From NCBI RefSeq assembly GCF_030272695.1, contig NZ_JARFYN010000002.1, positions 1 to 64,000 of the forward strand: 64,000 bases of DNA, in the 5' to 3' direction. Position 1 is the first letter of the stretch. Each line of letters begins with the position of its first letter. Source of the DNA: Martinezella calliandrae. Its GTDB lineage: Bacteria; Pseudomonadota; Alphaproteobacteria; Rhizobiales; Rhizobiaceae. The notes under the pieces were generated by a model. It searched no databases. It was given only the letters and a program-made list of their open reading frames with translations, and was not told the origin of the DNA. Below are positions 36,526-46,525 of the stretch, in pieces. A program made the position numbers and the translations under genes.

Positions 36526-36971
36526 CACGCAAGCAGAAACGTCTGGCTGTCATTGCCAGCGGCATGGGCTTCATCGCCGTCGCGGTACTGCTCGTCCTCT
36601 TCGCCTTCAGCCAGTCCGTGGCCTATTTCTACATGCCAGCCGATCTCGCCAAGAGCCCGGTCAGCGCCGGCACCCTGATCCGCCTAGGTGGTCTCGTCGG
36701 TGAGGGCAGTCTGGTGCGCGGCGCAGGAACGCAGGTTCAATTTTCCGTCACCGACGGCACCGATGCGATCAAAGTCAAATATAATGGCATCCTGCCCGAT
36801 CTATTTCGCGAGGGGCAGGGGGTGGTCACCGAAGGCAGGTTCGAGCAGGGCAGCGACGTCTTTGTTGCTGACAGCGTACTTGCCAAGCATGACGAGCGCT
36901 ACATGCCGAAGGAAGTCGCCGACAAGTTGAAGGCGGATGGCGTCTGGAAGGGGGAGGAAGCAGGCCAATGA
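36522..36971 (+). CDS. ccmE: Haem chaperone CcmE/CycJ
   Basis: A 149-residue protein with one N-terminal membrane anchor and an OB-fold. The haem-binding His lies in [14 protein letters not shown], the conserved HxxxY motif. It carries haem covalently to apocytochrome c in the periplasm. Starts within the ccmI stop (ATGA) and ends overlapping the ccmF start by four bases. Confidence 0.95.
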   Translation: MTRKQKRLAVIASGMGFIAVAVLLVLFAFSQSVAYFYMPADLAKSPVSAGTLIRLGGLVGEGSLVRGAGTQVQFSVTDGTDAIKVKYNGILPDLFREGQGVVTEGRFEQGSDVFVADSVLAKHDERYMPKEVADKLKADGVWKGEEAGQ

Positions 36972-38956
36972 TCATCGAGCTAGGACACTATGCTCTGGTG
37001 CTGGCGCTCGCGACGGCGATCATCGTCTCCATCATTCCGGTGATCGGCGCGCGGCGGGGCGAATTGTCGATGATGGACATCGCCCCGGTCGGCGCCGTCG
37101 TCATGTTCGCGTTGGTCGCCTTTTCCTTCGGCGTTTTGACCTATGCCTATGTCGCGTCCGATTTCTCCGTGCTGAACGTCTGGGAGAATTCTCATTCGTT
37201 GATGCCGCTGATCTTCAAGATCTCCGGCGTCTGGGGCAATCATGAGGGGTCGATGATGCTCTGGCTGCTGATCCTGGCGCTGTTCAGCGCCTTGGTGGCG
37301 CTGTTCGGGCGCAACCTACCGGACACGCTGCGCGCCAATGTACTAGCCGTGCAGTCCTGGATATCGTCGGCCTTTCTGCTCTTCATTCTCCTGACCTCCA
37401 ATCCGTTTCTCCGTCTCGATCCTGCCCCGGCGGAGGGCAAGGACCTTAATCCGGTGCTGCAGGATATCGGTCTGGCGATCCACCCGCCGCTGCTTTATCT
37501 CGGTTATGTCGGGTTCTCCGTCTGCTTTTCCTTCGCCATCGCCGCTTTGCTCGAAGGTCGCATAGACGCCGCCTGGGCGCGCTGGGTACGTCCCTGGACG
37601 CTTGCGGCCTGGACGTTCCTGACGCTGGGCATCGCCATGGGTTCTTATTGGGCCTATTACGAACTCGGCTGGGGCGGCTGGTGGTTTTGGGATCCGGTGG
37701 AGAACGCCTCCTTCATGCCGTGGCTCGCCGGCTCGGCGCTCTTGCATTCCGCCTTGGTGATGGAGAAGCGCGACGCGCTGAAGATCTGGACGGTTCTCCT
37801 GGCGATCCTGACCTTCTCGTTGTCGCTGCTCGGCACCTTCCTGGTGCGCTCTGGCGTGCTGACCTCAGTGCATTCCTTCGCCAGCGATCCTACGCGCGGC
37901 ATCTTCATCCTCTGCATCCTCTTCGTCTTCATAGGCGGTGCCTTGGCGCTCTTTGCCTTCCGCGCACCACGACTGGCAGCCGGCGGCCTGTTCGCGCCGA
38001 TCTCGCGCGAGGGGTCGCTGGTGCTGAACAATCTCATCCTGACAGTCGCCTGTGGTACGGTTCTGACAGGCACGCTTTATCCGCTAGCACTGGAGACGTT
38101 GACCGGCGACAAGATTTCGGTCGGCCCGCCCTTCTTCAACATGACCTTCGGCCTGCTGATGACGCCCATCCTGATCGCGGTCCCCTTCGGCCCGCTGCTT
38201 GCCTGGAAGCGCGGAGATCTGCTCGGCGTGCTGCAGCGGCTTTATGTTGCCGCCGGACTTGCCTTGATCGCTGGCCTGACGCTGTTCTACGTCCGCCATG
38301 GCGGACCGCTGCTTGCGGTTTTCGGCCTGGCCGCCGGCTTCTTCCTCGTCTTCGGTGCGCTCGCCGAACTTTGGTATCGCGCCGGCATTGGCACAGTGGC
38401 GGGCAATGTCGCGTGGCGACGGCTGATTGGCCTCCCGCGCTCGGCGTTCGGAACGGCGCTTGCCCATGCCGGGCTCGGCATCACCGTGCTCGGCATCGTC
38501 GCCGTCTCGACATTCCAGACTGAAAACATCACCGAGATGAAACCGGGCGGTACGGCCGAGCTCGGCGGCTATGCACTGCGCTTTGAAGGCATTCAGCCGG
38601 GTGTGGGTCCGAATTACACCGAGGATCGCGCTCGCTTCACAGTTAGTCGTGGCGGCACCGCCATCGCCAGCGTCTCGTCTTCCAAGCGTCTCTTTACCGC
38701 CAGCCGCCAGGCGACGACCGAAGCGGGCATTCTGACGCTGGGCCTGAGCCAACTCTACGTCTCGCTCGGCGATCCGACCAAAGATGGCGGCATGGTCGTG
38801 CGCATCTGGTGGAAACCCTTCATCATCTGCATCTGGGGCGGCGCCATTGTCATGGCGCTCGGCGGCTTCGTCTCGCTCAGCGACCGCCGCCTGCGCGTCG
38901 GCGCGCCGAGCCGCAAAGCGAAGCCCGCCCGACCGATCATGGAGCCGGCGGAATGA
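36968..38956 (+). CDS. ccmF: Haem lyase subunit CcmF/CycK
   Basis: A 662-residue polytopic membrane protein with about 15 spans. The tryptophan-rich WWD domain ([19 protein letters not shown], about residue 234 on) and flanking histidines bind haem; the NHEGSMMLW motif near residue 94 is also present. With CcmI and CcmH it ligates haem to c-type cytochromes. Start and end overlap neighbours by four bases. Confidence 0.96.
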   Translation: MIIELGHYALVLALATAIIVSIIPVIGARRGELSMMDIAPVGAVVMFALVAFSFGVLTYAYVASDFSVLNVWENSHSLMPLIFKISGVWGNHEGSMMLWLLILALFSALVALFGRNLPDTLRANVLAVQSWISSAFLLFILLTSNPFLRLDPAPAEGKDLNPVLQDIGLAIHPPLLYLGYVGFSVCFSFAIAALLEGRIDAAWARWVRPWTLAAWTFLTLGIAMGSYWAYYELGWGGWWFWDPVENASFMPWLAGSALLHSALVMEKRDALKIWTVLLAILTFSLSLLGTFLVRSGVLTSVHSFASDPTRGIFILCILFVFIGGALALFAFRAPRLAAGGLFAPISREGSLVLNNLILTVACGTVLTGTLYPLALETLTGDKISVGPPFFNMTFGLLMTPILIAVPFGPLLAWKRGDLLGVLQRLYVAAGLALIAGLTLFYVRHGGPLLAVFGLAAGFFLVFGALAELWYRAGIGTVAGNVAWRRLIGLPRSAFGTALAHAGLGITVLGIVAVSTFQTENITEMKPGGTAELGGYALRFEGIQPGVGPNYTEDRARFTVSRGGTAIASVSSSKRLFTASRQATTEAGILTLGLSQLYVSLGDPTKDGGMVVRIWWKPFIICIWGGAIVMALGGFVSLSDRRLRVGAPSRKAKPARPIMEPAE

Positions 38957-39408
38957 TCCGGCGATTGCTCCTGGCCCTGGCGCTGCTCTTCTTTGCTGCC
39001 CCCGCCTTCGCCGTCAATCCGGACGAGGTGCTGCCCGACAAGGCCCTCGAAGCGCGCGCACGAACGATCTCGGCTGAGCTGCGCTGCATGGTCTGCCAGA
39101 ACCAGTCGATCGACGATTCGAATGCCGATCTTGCTCGCGACCTGCGCTTTTTGGTGCGCAAGCGCCTCGTCCAAGGCGATAGTGACCAGCAGGTGCTCGA
39201 CTATATCGTTTCTCGCTACGGCGAGTTCGTGCTGTTGAAGCCGCGGCTCAGCGAAAAGACGCTGTTGCTCTGGGGCGCGCCGGCCGCGCTCTTCGTGCTC
39301 GGTGGGCTTGCTCTTATCCTCTATGTCCGACGTGGCGCCGGCAAGCCGACGGGCACGCGGTTGACGGCGGAGGAAGAGGCGCGCCTCAACGATATCCTCG
39401 GCAAGTAA
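38953..39408 (+). CDS. ccmH: Cytochrome c maturation protein CcmH/CycL
   Basis: A 151-residue protein with a signal peptide ([20 protein letters not shown]), the redox motif LRCMVCQNQ and a C-terminal membrane anchor ([15 protein letters not shown]). It reduces the apocytochrome haem-binding cysteines. The start at 38953 overlaps the ccmF stop (ATGA); the open frame extending further upstream runs inside ccmF and is not the gene start. Last gene of the operon. Confidence 0.94.
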   Translation: MIRRLLLALALLFFAAPAFAVNPDEVLPDKALEARARTISAELRCMVCQNQSIDDSNADLARDLRFLVRKRLVQGDSDQQVLDYIVSRYGEFVLLKPRLSEKTLLLWGAPAALFVLGGLALILYVRRGAGKPTGTRLTAEEEARLNDILGK

Positions 39409-39584
39409 TGTTGCGCGAGAAGTCGTCTTTATCCGCCCGAAAACATTATTTCGCTACATTACGGATTTTTCATCGGTCGGACAGTTCGCTGTAAGGTCGG
39501 AAGTCCTATATCTTTCCATAACCCACCTTTGCCGGTTTCCCGGCAGAAGAAAAATCGGACGAGAGAAGAGAAGGTAACTCGCAT

Positions 39585-41141
39585 ATGTTCAGGAATATCA
39601 AGGACGTTTTGTCCCGTAGCACCGCTATGAAAGCTTCTGTCGTCGCCGGCCTCGCTGTCGCTGCCCTCGCCACCGGCGTTCCGGCTCAAATCAGCCGTTC
39701 CTATGCCGACGCCGTCAACGTCCAGGCTCCGCAGGTTCCGAGCTTCGCCAATGTCGTCGACGCCGTGTCTCCGGCAGTCGTTTCCGTTCGCGTCGAATCG
39801 CGTGTCAATCCGGTCGCCGATGAAGACGATTCTTTCGGCCTTGGCCGCGGCTTCGATGAACTGCCGGACGATCATCCGCTGAAGAAGTTCTTCAAACAGT
39901 TTGAACAGCAGCAGGGCCACAACCAGCAACAACAGGGCCAGCAGAAAGGCCAGCAGGACAATAAGGGTCGTCTGCGCCCGGTTGCCCAGGGCTCCGGCTT
40001 CTTCATTTCCGAAGACGGTTATCTCGTCACCAATAATCACGTCGTTTCCGACGGCGCGGCTTTTGTCGTGGTGCTCAATGACGGCACCGAACTCGATGCC
40101 AAGCTGGTCGGCAAGGACCCGCGCACCGACCTCGCCGTTTTGAAAGTGGATGGCAAGGGTAAGAAATTCACCTATGTCAATTGGGCCGATGACAACAAGG
40201 TTCGCGTTGGCGACTGGGTCGTTGCCGTCGGCAACCCCTTCGGCCTCGGCGGCACGGTCACTGCCGGCATCGTCTCGGCTCGTGGCCGCGACATCGGCTC
40301 TGGCCCGTATGACGACTTCATCCAGGTTGACGCAGCCGTGAACCGTGGCAACTCGGGCGGCCCGACCTTCAACCTCAACGGCCAGGTCGTCGGCATCAAC
40401 ACCGCCATCTTCTCACCATCGGGCGGCAGCGTCGGCATTGCATTCGCAATCCCCGCCGATACCGCCAAGAACGTCGTAGCCACCCTGATCAAGAGCGGCA
40501 CTGTCTCGCGTGGCTGGCTTGGCGTGCAGATCCAGCCGGTGACCAAGGATATCGCCGAATCCCTCGGCTTGTCCGAGCCGAACGGCGCGCTCGTCGTATC
40601 CCCTCAGGACGGTTCTCCGGGTCAGAAGGCCGGCATCAAGAACGGTGACGTTGTAACCGCCGTCAACGGCGACCCGGTCAAGGACCCGCGCGATCTCGCC
40701 CGCCGTATCGGCGCGCTGCAGCCGGGCACCAAGGTCGATGTCTCGCTGTGGCGTGACGGCAAGGCTCAGTCGGTTACTGTCGAACTCGGAACGCTGCCGG
40801 CCGATCAGAATCAGGCTTCGAACGACGACAATTCTCAGCCAGCCCAGCCGCCGCAGCCGTCCTCGGAAAAGGCGCTTGCCGATCTCGGGCTCACCGTCGG
40901 TCCGTCCGATGACGGCAAGGGTGTCGCGATCACGGCGGTCGATCCAGACTCCGACGCTGCCGACAAGGGCGTGAAGGAGGGCGAGAAGATCACCTCGGTC
41001 AACAATCAGCAAGTCTCCAACGCCGGCGACATCGCCAAGGTTATCGCGGAGGCAAAGAAGGGCGGCCGCACTCGCGCGCTGTTCCAGATCCAATCCAACG
41101 ACGGCAGCCGCTTCGTCGCTCTGCCGATCACCAACGGCTGA
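39585..41141 (+). CDS. degP: Periplasmic serine protease DegP/HtrA (Do family)
   Basis: A 518-residue protease/chaperone. After a signal segment (about 10-38) comes the trypsin-like domain with catalytic His in NNHVVSD, Asp in RTDLAVLK and Ser in GNSGGP. The segment about 105-130 is an unusual Gln-rich loop (an LA-loop equivalent). Two PDZ domains follow (about 300-395 and 425-510). It degrades misfolded envelope proteins. It lies after the ccm operon, 176 bases from ccmH, and before a two-component pair. A strong hairpin follows the stop. Confidence 0.94.
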   Translation: MFRNIKDVLSRSTAMKASVVAGLAVAALATGVPAQISRSYADAVNVQAPQVPSFANVVDAVSPAVVSVRVESRVNPVADEDDSFGLGRGFDELPDDHPLKKFFKQFEQQQGHNQQQQGQQKGQQDNKGRLRPVAQGSGFFISEDGYLVTNNHVVSDGAAFVVVLNDGTELDAKLVGKDPRTDLAVLKVDGKGKKFTYVNWADDNKVRVGDWVVAVGNPFGLGGTVTAGIVSARGRDIGSGPYDDFIQVDAAVNRGNSGGPTFNLNGQVVGINTAIFSPSGGSVGIAFAIPADTAKNVVATLIKSGTVSRGWLGVQIQPVTKDIAESLGLSEPNGALVVSPQDGSPGQKAGIKNGDVVTAVNGDPVKDPRDLARRIGALQPGTKVDVSLWRDGKAQSVTVELGTLPADQNQASNDDNSQPAQPPQPSSEKALADLGLTVGPSDDGKGVAITAVDPDSDAADKGVKEGEKITSVNNQQVSNAGDIAKVIAEAKKGGRTRALFQIQSNDGSRFVALPITNG

Positions 41142-41168
41142 TTTTTTCGGCCAATTGACGTGAATTGA

Positions 41169-41205
41169 GAGCCGCGCAGGCCACGGCTTGCGCGGCTCCT
41201 TTGCT
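41169..41205 (+). terminator. Terminator of degP
   Basis: GAGCCGCGCA (41169-41178) pairs perfectly with TGCGCGGCTC (41189-41198), followed by CTTTGCTT. It begins 28 bases after the degP stop. Confidence 0.75.
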
Positions 41206-41330
41206 TCAACGTGACTCTATCGACAAATGGCTTCCAGGGCAGATAGAAGATGACAACCGCTGGCCAACATGCTGTGAACTCCTGCGATTCTGGTTGTGCT
41301 GAGGCATCGCCGACAGGTAATGTCGCTCAC

Positions 41331-42008
41331 ATGAAGATTTTGATTATCGAAGACGATCTCGAAGCTGCCGCCTATCTCACCAAGGCGTTTCGCGAGGCCG
41401 GTATTGTTGCCGACCATGCGAGCGATGGTGAGAGCGGCCTCTTCATGGCCACCGAAAATGTCTATGATGTCGCCATCATCGACCGCATGTTGCCCCGCCG
41501 CGATGGTCTTTCCGTCATCACCGAGCTACGCCGCAAGGGCGTGCATACGCCGGTTCTCATTCTCTCCGCCCTTGGTCAGGTGGATGATCGCGTCACCGGC
41601 CTTCGTGCCGGTGGCGACGACTACCTGCCGAAGCCCTATGCGTTCAGCGAATTGCTCGCCCGCGTGGAAGTTCTCGGCCGCCGCAAGGGCACCCCGGAAC
41701 AGGATGTGCTCTACCGTGTCGGCGATCTTGAGCTTGATCGGCTGTCGCACGAGGTTCGCCGCGGCGGCAGGGAGATACTTTTGCAACCGCGCGAGTTCCG
41801 CCTACTCGAATATCTGATGAAGAATGCAGGCCAGGTGGTGACCCGCACGATGCTTCTCGAAAACGTCTGGGACTACCATTTCGATCCGCAGACGAACGTT
41901 ATCGACGTTCACGTCTCGCGCCTGCGTTCGAAGATCGAAAAAGACTTCAGCCAACCGCTGCTGAAGACGATTCGTGGCGCCGGCTACATGATCAAGGACG
42001 AGGGATGA
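41331..42008 (+). CDS. OmpR-type response regulator
   Basis: A 225-residue regulator. The receiver domain has LIIEDD, phosphoacceptor Asp in AIIDRMLPRRDG (Asp51) and the conserved Lys in LPKPYA. The winged-helix domain (about 128-222) includes LQPREFRLLEYLMKNAGQVVTR and TNVIDVHVSRLRSKI. The start at 41331 begins directly with MKILIIEDD; the frame upstream to 41250 is not family-like. It overlaps the downstream kinase by four bases. Its position right after degP suggests envelope sensing, which is inference. Confidence 0.88.
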   Translation: MKILIIEDDLEAAAYLTKAFREAGIVADHASDGESGLFMATENVYDVAIIDRMLPRRDGLSVITELRRKGVHTPVLILSALGQVDDRVTGLRAGGDDYLPKPYAFSELLARVEVLGRRKGTPEQDVLYRVGDLELDRLSHEVRRGGREILLQPREFRLLEYLMKNAGQVVTRTMLLENVWDYHFDPQTNVIDVHVSRLRSKIEKDFSQPLLKTIRGAGYMIKDEG

Positions 42009-43414
42009 GCCGCTTTCGCGTCCTCTTCAAGTCCACAGCAGTCCGCCTGTCCGCCCTTTATATCCTTCTTTTTGCACTCTGTGCAGCGACTCTTGTCTTC
42101 TACGTATCGGCCATGTCGGAGCGGTTGCTGACCGGGCAGATCCGTGATGCCGTGCAGCAGGAGGTCAATCAGGTTAAGCGCGCTTACGACGTCGGCGGCT
42201 TGAATCTGCTGCTGCGCACGATGGAGCGCCGCGCGCGACAACCTGGCGCCAACCTCTATGTCATCGCCAGCCCCTCCGGCGATATCCTTGCCGGCAACGT
42301 CGCTTCGGTGCAGCCTGGCGTCCTCGGCGAAGCCGGTTGGACAGAATTGCCATTCATTTATGAGCGCTACACGGACTCGGGCACCACCGACCCCGAACGG
42401 CGGCATCTGGCGATCGCCAATATCTTCCTCCTCGACAATGGTTTGCGCATCCTGATCGGCCGCGACCTTGGCGAGCCGGAGCGCTTCCGCGTGTTGGTGC
42501 GCCAAGCCCTGATGCTAGCTCTGGCGATCATGGGCCTCGGCGCGCTCGTTATCTGGTTCGGTATCGGCCGCAACGCGCTGAAGCGTATCGACCGCATGAC
42601 CGATGCCAGCCGCAAGATCATGGCTGGCGATCTGTCACAGCGGTTGCCGGTCGGGGGCTCCGGCGACGAATTCGATCGCATGTCGACATCGCTGAACACC
42701 ATGCTGGAGCGCATCGAAAAACTGAACGAAGGCTTGCGGCAGGTTTCCGACAACATCGCCCACGACTTGAAGACACCACTGACGCGGCTACGCAACAAAG
42801 CGGCGGACGCACTCGACAACGCCAACAGTGACGGCCGGCGTGTCGCACTGGAAGGCATTATCGGCGAATCCGACCAGTTGATCCGCACTTTCAATGCGCT
42901 GTTGATGATCTCACGCGTCGAGGCAGGTTCGGTCGCCGCCGAGATGACGGGCGTCGATCTCTCCTCTATCGTCGCGGATACGGCCGAGCTTTATGAACCG
43001 GTCGCCGAAGAGGCGGGTCTGACGCTGACGACTGAGATCGAGCCCGATATCGAGGTGCAGGGCAATCGCGAGCTGATCGGCCAGGCGATCTTCAATCTGA
43101 TCGACAATGCGGTCAAATATACATCCGGCTGTCCCGGCAAGCAGGCGGTCGTGCTGAAACTATCCCGTGCGTCCAACGCCGTGAACCTTGCTGTCGCCGA
43201 TCATGGTCCAGGCATCCCTGCTCACCAGCGGACGGAGGTGGTCAAACGCTTCTTCCGCCTAGACGAGAGCCGCTCCAAACCGGGCACCGGCCTTGGTCTT
43301 GCCCTGGTGGAAGCGATCATGGAACTGCATGGCGGCCGGCTGGAACTTTGCGATACCGACCCGTCCAGCCTCGACACTCGCGGCTTGACCGTAACCATGA
43401 TCTTCCCCACCTAG
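42005..43414 (+). CDS. Sensor histidine kinase
   Basis: A 469-residue membrane kinase, partner of the preceding regulator. TM1 is about 16-37 and TM2 about 165-187, with a periplasmic sensor between. A HAMP domain (IDRMTDASRKIMAGDLSQRL) is followed by the phosphoacceptor box NIAHDLKTPLTRLRNKA and the HATPase with NLIDNAVKY, DHGPGI and GTGLGLALVEAI. The stop lies about 150 bases before glnE. Input signal unknown. Confidence 0.88.
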   Translation: MSRFRVLFKSTAVRLSALYILLFALCAATLVFYVSAMSERLLTGQIRDAVQQEVNQVKRAYDVGGLNLLLRTMERRARQPGANLYVIASPSGDILAGNVASVQPGVLGEAGWTELPFIYERYTDSGTTDPERRHLAIANIFLLDNGLRILIGRDLGEPERFRVLVRQALMLALAIMGLGALVIWFGIGRNALKRIDRMTDASRKIMAGDLSQRLPVGGSGDEFDRMSTSLNTMLERIEKLNEGLRQVSDNIAHDLKTPLTRLRNKAADALDNANSDGRRVALEGIIGESDQLIRTFNALLMISRVEAGSVAAEMTGVDLSSIVADTAELYEPVAEEAGLTLTTEIEPDIEVQGNRELIGQAIFNLIDNAVKYTSGCPGKQAVVLKLSRASNAVNLAVADHGPGIPAHQRTEVVKRFFRLDESRSKPGTGLGLALVEAIMELHGGRLELCDTDPSSLDTRGLTVTMIFPT

Positions 43415-43563
43415 AAACAATAGATTAATCCTGCGCTATTGGATTGCTCCGTACATCATCTCTAAATCGGCTTCCGATTTTAGGGATCACACACCAATTC
43501 AAAGATGTTACTGCGTCTTTTGCCGGTCCAGTTGGACGCGCGACGCGGGTGGGAGAGAACTGC

Positions 43564-46524
43564 ATGACGATAATGGCAAGCGATTTGCTACAGGATGTTT
43601 TGCCCGGGCGGCTTCGCCCGCTCAATCAGACGGAGCTGAAAGCGGCGCTCGCCGACCTCAAGGATATCGCCGCATCGGAACCGGCAATTGCCGCTCTTCT
43701 TGGGAACGACAGTCCCCTGCGCGATTTTATTGCCGCTGCATTGACACTCTCACCTTATCTTCGCGAGACCGCCAATCTCGAGCCGGCGCTGCTTGCCGCA
43801 GCCATTAGCAAACCGCTGTTGCCGCAGATCGAGGTGCTTGTGGCCGATGCCCGTCGTGTCTGGCTGCCGGCGCATAACGATGCATCGTCGCCCTCGGAAT
43901 CCGAGGTCATGAGTGGTTTGCGCATCGCCAAGCGCCGCGCCGCCTTCCTGATTGCGCTTGCCGATCTCGCTCGCATCTTTGACGGGCGGGCAACGACGCG
44001 CTGGCTGAGCGCTCTTGCCGAAGCCTCGATTTCGGCAGCGATCGACCATCTGCTGCTATCATCGCATGAGGCCGGCAAGATTACGGTCCGCGACCCTTGC
44101 GCACCGAGCCGCGGCTCCGGCCTTATCGTGCTCGGCATGGGCAAGCTCGGTGCCGAGGAGCTGAATTACTCCTCTGATATTGATTTGGTCGTATTCTTCG
44201 ACGAGATGGCCGGAATTGTTCCCAATCCCGAGGATGCGATCGAGATCTTCCCGCGGCTGATGCGCCGACTTGTGCGCATATTGCAGGAGCGCAGTGCGGA
44301 CGGATACGTCTTCCGAACCGATCTTCGCCTGCGCCCCGATCCGGGGTCTACGCCGCTTGCCATCCCCGTCGATGCGGCAATGATCTATTACGAGGGCAGG
44401 GGGCAGAATTGGGAGCGCGCCGCCTTCATCAAGGCGCGTGCCGTCGGCGGCGATATAGCGGCCGGCCAAGCCTTTATTCGCGATCTCGTGCCCTTCGTCT
44501 TCCGCAAATATCTCGATTACGCAGCGATATCGGACATCCATTCGATCAAGCGGCAGATCCATGTGCACAAGGGCCATGGCGCGATCGCCGTCAAGGGCCA
44601 CAACGTCAAGCTCGGCCGCGGCGGCATCCGCGAGATCGAGTTCTTCGTGCAGACACAGCAACTGATCGCCGGCGGCCGCATGCCGGCGCTGCGTTGCCGT
44701 GCCACAGAGGAAACATTGGCGGAGCTGACCAAGGCAAAGTGGATCGACGCGGAAACGCGTGACGAATTGACGGAGGCCTATTGGTTTCTGCGGGATGTCG
44801 AGCATCGCATCCAGATGGTGCGCGACGAGCAGACGCATCTGCTTCCCGAAACGGATGGCGAGCTGAAGCGGATCGCCTTCATGATGGGCTTCGCCGATCT
44901 ATCCAGTTTCTCAGAGGCGCTCGTTGCCAAGCTGAAGACGGTCGAGCGGCGTTATGCACGTCTATTCGAGCAGGAGGCCAAGCTTTCGACCGAGACCGGC
45001 AATCTTGTCTTCACCGGACAGGGCGACGATCCCGACACCTTAGAGACGCTGCACCGTCTCGGCTTTGAACGTCCTTCCGCTATTTCCCATGTCATTCGCA
45101 CATGGCACTATGGTCGCTACCGCGCCACGCAATCGGTCGAGGCGCGGGAGCGGTTGACCGAATTGACGCCGGAGCTGCTGCGCGTATTCGGCGAGAGCAA
45201 GCGGGCGGATGAGGCGCTGCTGCGTTTCGACAGTTTCATCTCCGGCCTGCCGGCCGGCATCCAGCTTTTCTCGCTGCTCAGCACAAATCCGGCGCTGCTT
45301 TCGCTCATCGTCAACATCATGTCGTCAGCGCCGCGGCTCGCCGAAATCATCGCCGCCAAGCCGCATGTCTTCGACGGTATGTTGGACCCAGGGCTGATGG
45401 CGGAACTGCCGACGCGCGACTATCTGGCCGAGCGCATCAACAGCTTTCTGGCGCCTGCGCAACATTACGAGGAGGTGCTGGACCGGCTGCGCATCTTCGC
45501 CTCGGAGCAGCGCTTTCTGATCGGCATTCGTCTGCTGACGGGCGCAATCGGCGGCGCCATGGCTGCCCGCGCCTTCACCTATCTTGCCGATCTGATCGTC
45601 GAGGCGGCGTTGAATGTCGTGTTGAAGGAGATACAGGCCGCACATGGTGATTATCCCGGCGGCCGCGTCGCCGTCGTCGGTATGGGAAAGCTCGGCAGCT
45701 TCGAGCTCACCGCAGGTTCGGACATCGATATCATCCTGCTCTACGACTACGACAATGAAGCCGGCGAATCCACCGGGCCAAAGCCGCTTGACGCCACGCG
45801 CTATTTTACCCGCATTACCCAGCGGCTCATTGCGGCGCTCTCAGCGCCGACGGCGGAGGGCGTGCTCTACGAGGTCGACATGCGCCTGCGTCCTTCCGGC
45901 AACAAGGGGCCGGTCGCAACGCGCATCAACTCCTTCGAGAAATATCAGCGCGGGGAGGCCTGGACCTGGGAGCACATGGCGCTTTCTCGGGCGCGCCTGA
46001 TTTGCGGCGATGAGGAGCTGGAGCTGAATGCGGAGCGGATCATCGGCGAAGTGCTCTCCTCACGGCGCGATATCCCGAAGATCGCCAAGGATGTCGCCGA
46101 GATGCGCGAGCTGATCGAGCAAGAAAAGCCGCCCGTGAGCATTTGGGACCTGAAGCTTAATCCCGGTGGGCTGATCGATATCGAATTCATCGCGCAATAT
46201 CTGCGGCTGATCGCGCCCGCCCGAGGTGTTGGAATCGATGCCAATGGCCTCAGCACCGGCGAAGCGCTGAAATTGCTCGGCGGCAGCCTTATGGATCGCA
46301 ACGATCTCGACCTCTGCCTGGAAGCGTTGCATCTTTATACCGAATTGTCGCAGTTGGTACGGCTCTGTGTCGACGGACCGTTCGATCCGGACAAGGCACC
46401 CTCCGGACTGATCGAGCTCGTCTGCCGCGCCGGAGATTGCCCCGATATTCGTACGCTGGAAGCGGAACTGAAGCGCCTTTCGAAAGCGGTGCGGAAAGTC
46501 TTCCAGTCGGTTGTAACAGCCTAG
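43564..46524 (+). CDS. glnE: Bifunctional glutamine synthetase adenylyltransferase/deadenylase GlnE
   Basis: A 986-residue enzyme that attaches AMP to glutamine synthetase and removes it, under PII control. Two nucleotidyltransferase domains are visible: GMGKLGAEELNYSSDIDLV in the N-terminal (deadenylase) half and GMGKLGSFELTAGSDIDII in the C-terminal (adenylylation) half. The start at 43564 has GGGAGAGAA in front and gives the normal N-terminus; the frame extends to 43444 without support. The stop ends two bases from the convergent kinase gene. Confidence 0.95.
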   Translation: MTIMASDLLQDVLPGRLRPLNQTELKAALADLKDIAASEPAIAALLGNDSPLRDFIAAALTLSPYLRETANLEPALLAAAISKPLLPQIEVLVADARRVWLPAHNDASSPSESEVMSGLRIAKRRAAFLIALADLARIFDGRATTRWLSALAEASISAAIDHLLLSSHEAGKITVRDPCAPSRGSGLIVLGMGKLGAEELNYSSDIDLVVFFDEMAGIVPNPEDAIEIFPRLMRRLVRILQERSADGYVFRTDLRLRPDPGSTPLAIPVDAAMIYYEGRGQNWERAAFIKARAVGGDIAAGQAFIRDLVPFVFRKYLDYAAISDIHSIKRQIHVHKGHGAIAVKGHNVKLGRGGIREIEFFVQTQQLIAGGRMPALRCRATEETLAELTKAKWIDAETRDELTEAYWFLRDVEHRIQMVRDEQTHLLPETDGELKRIAFMMGFADLSSFSEALVAKLKTVERRYARLFEQEAKLSTETGNLVFTGQGDDPDTLETLHRLGFERPSAISHVIRTWHYGRYRATQSVEARERLTELTPELLRVFGESKRADEALLRFDSFISGLPAGIQLFSLLSTNPALLSLIVNIMSSAPRLAEIIAAKPHVFDGMLDPGLMAELPTRDYLAERINSFLAPAQHYEEVLDRLRIFASEQRFLIGIRLLTGAIGGAMAARAFTYLADLIVEAALNVVLKEIQAAHGDYPGGRVAVVGMGKLGSFELTAGSDIDIILLYDYDNEAGESTGPKPLDATRYFTRITQRLIAALSAPTAEGVLYEVDMRLRPSGNKGPVATRINSFEKYQRGEAWTWEHMALSRARLICGDEELELNAERIIGEVLSSRRDIPKIAKDVAEMRELIEQEKPPVSIWDLKLNPGGLIDIEFIAQYLRLIAPARGVGIDANGLSTGEALKLLGGSLMDRNDLDLCLEALHLYTELSQLVRLCVDGPFDPDKAPSGLIELVCRAGDCPDIRTLEAELKRLSKAVRKVFQSVVTA

Positions 46525-46525
46525 C

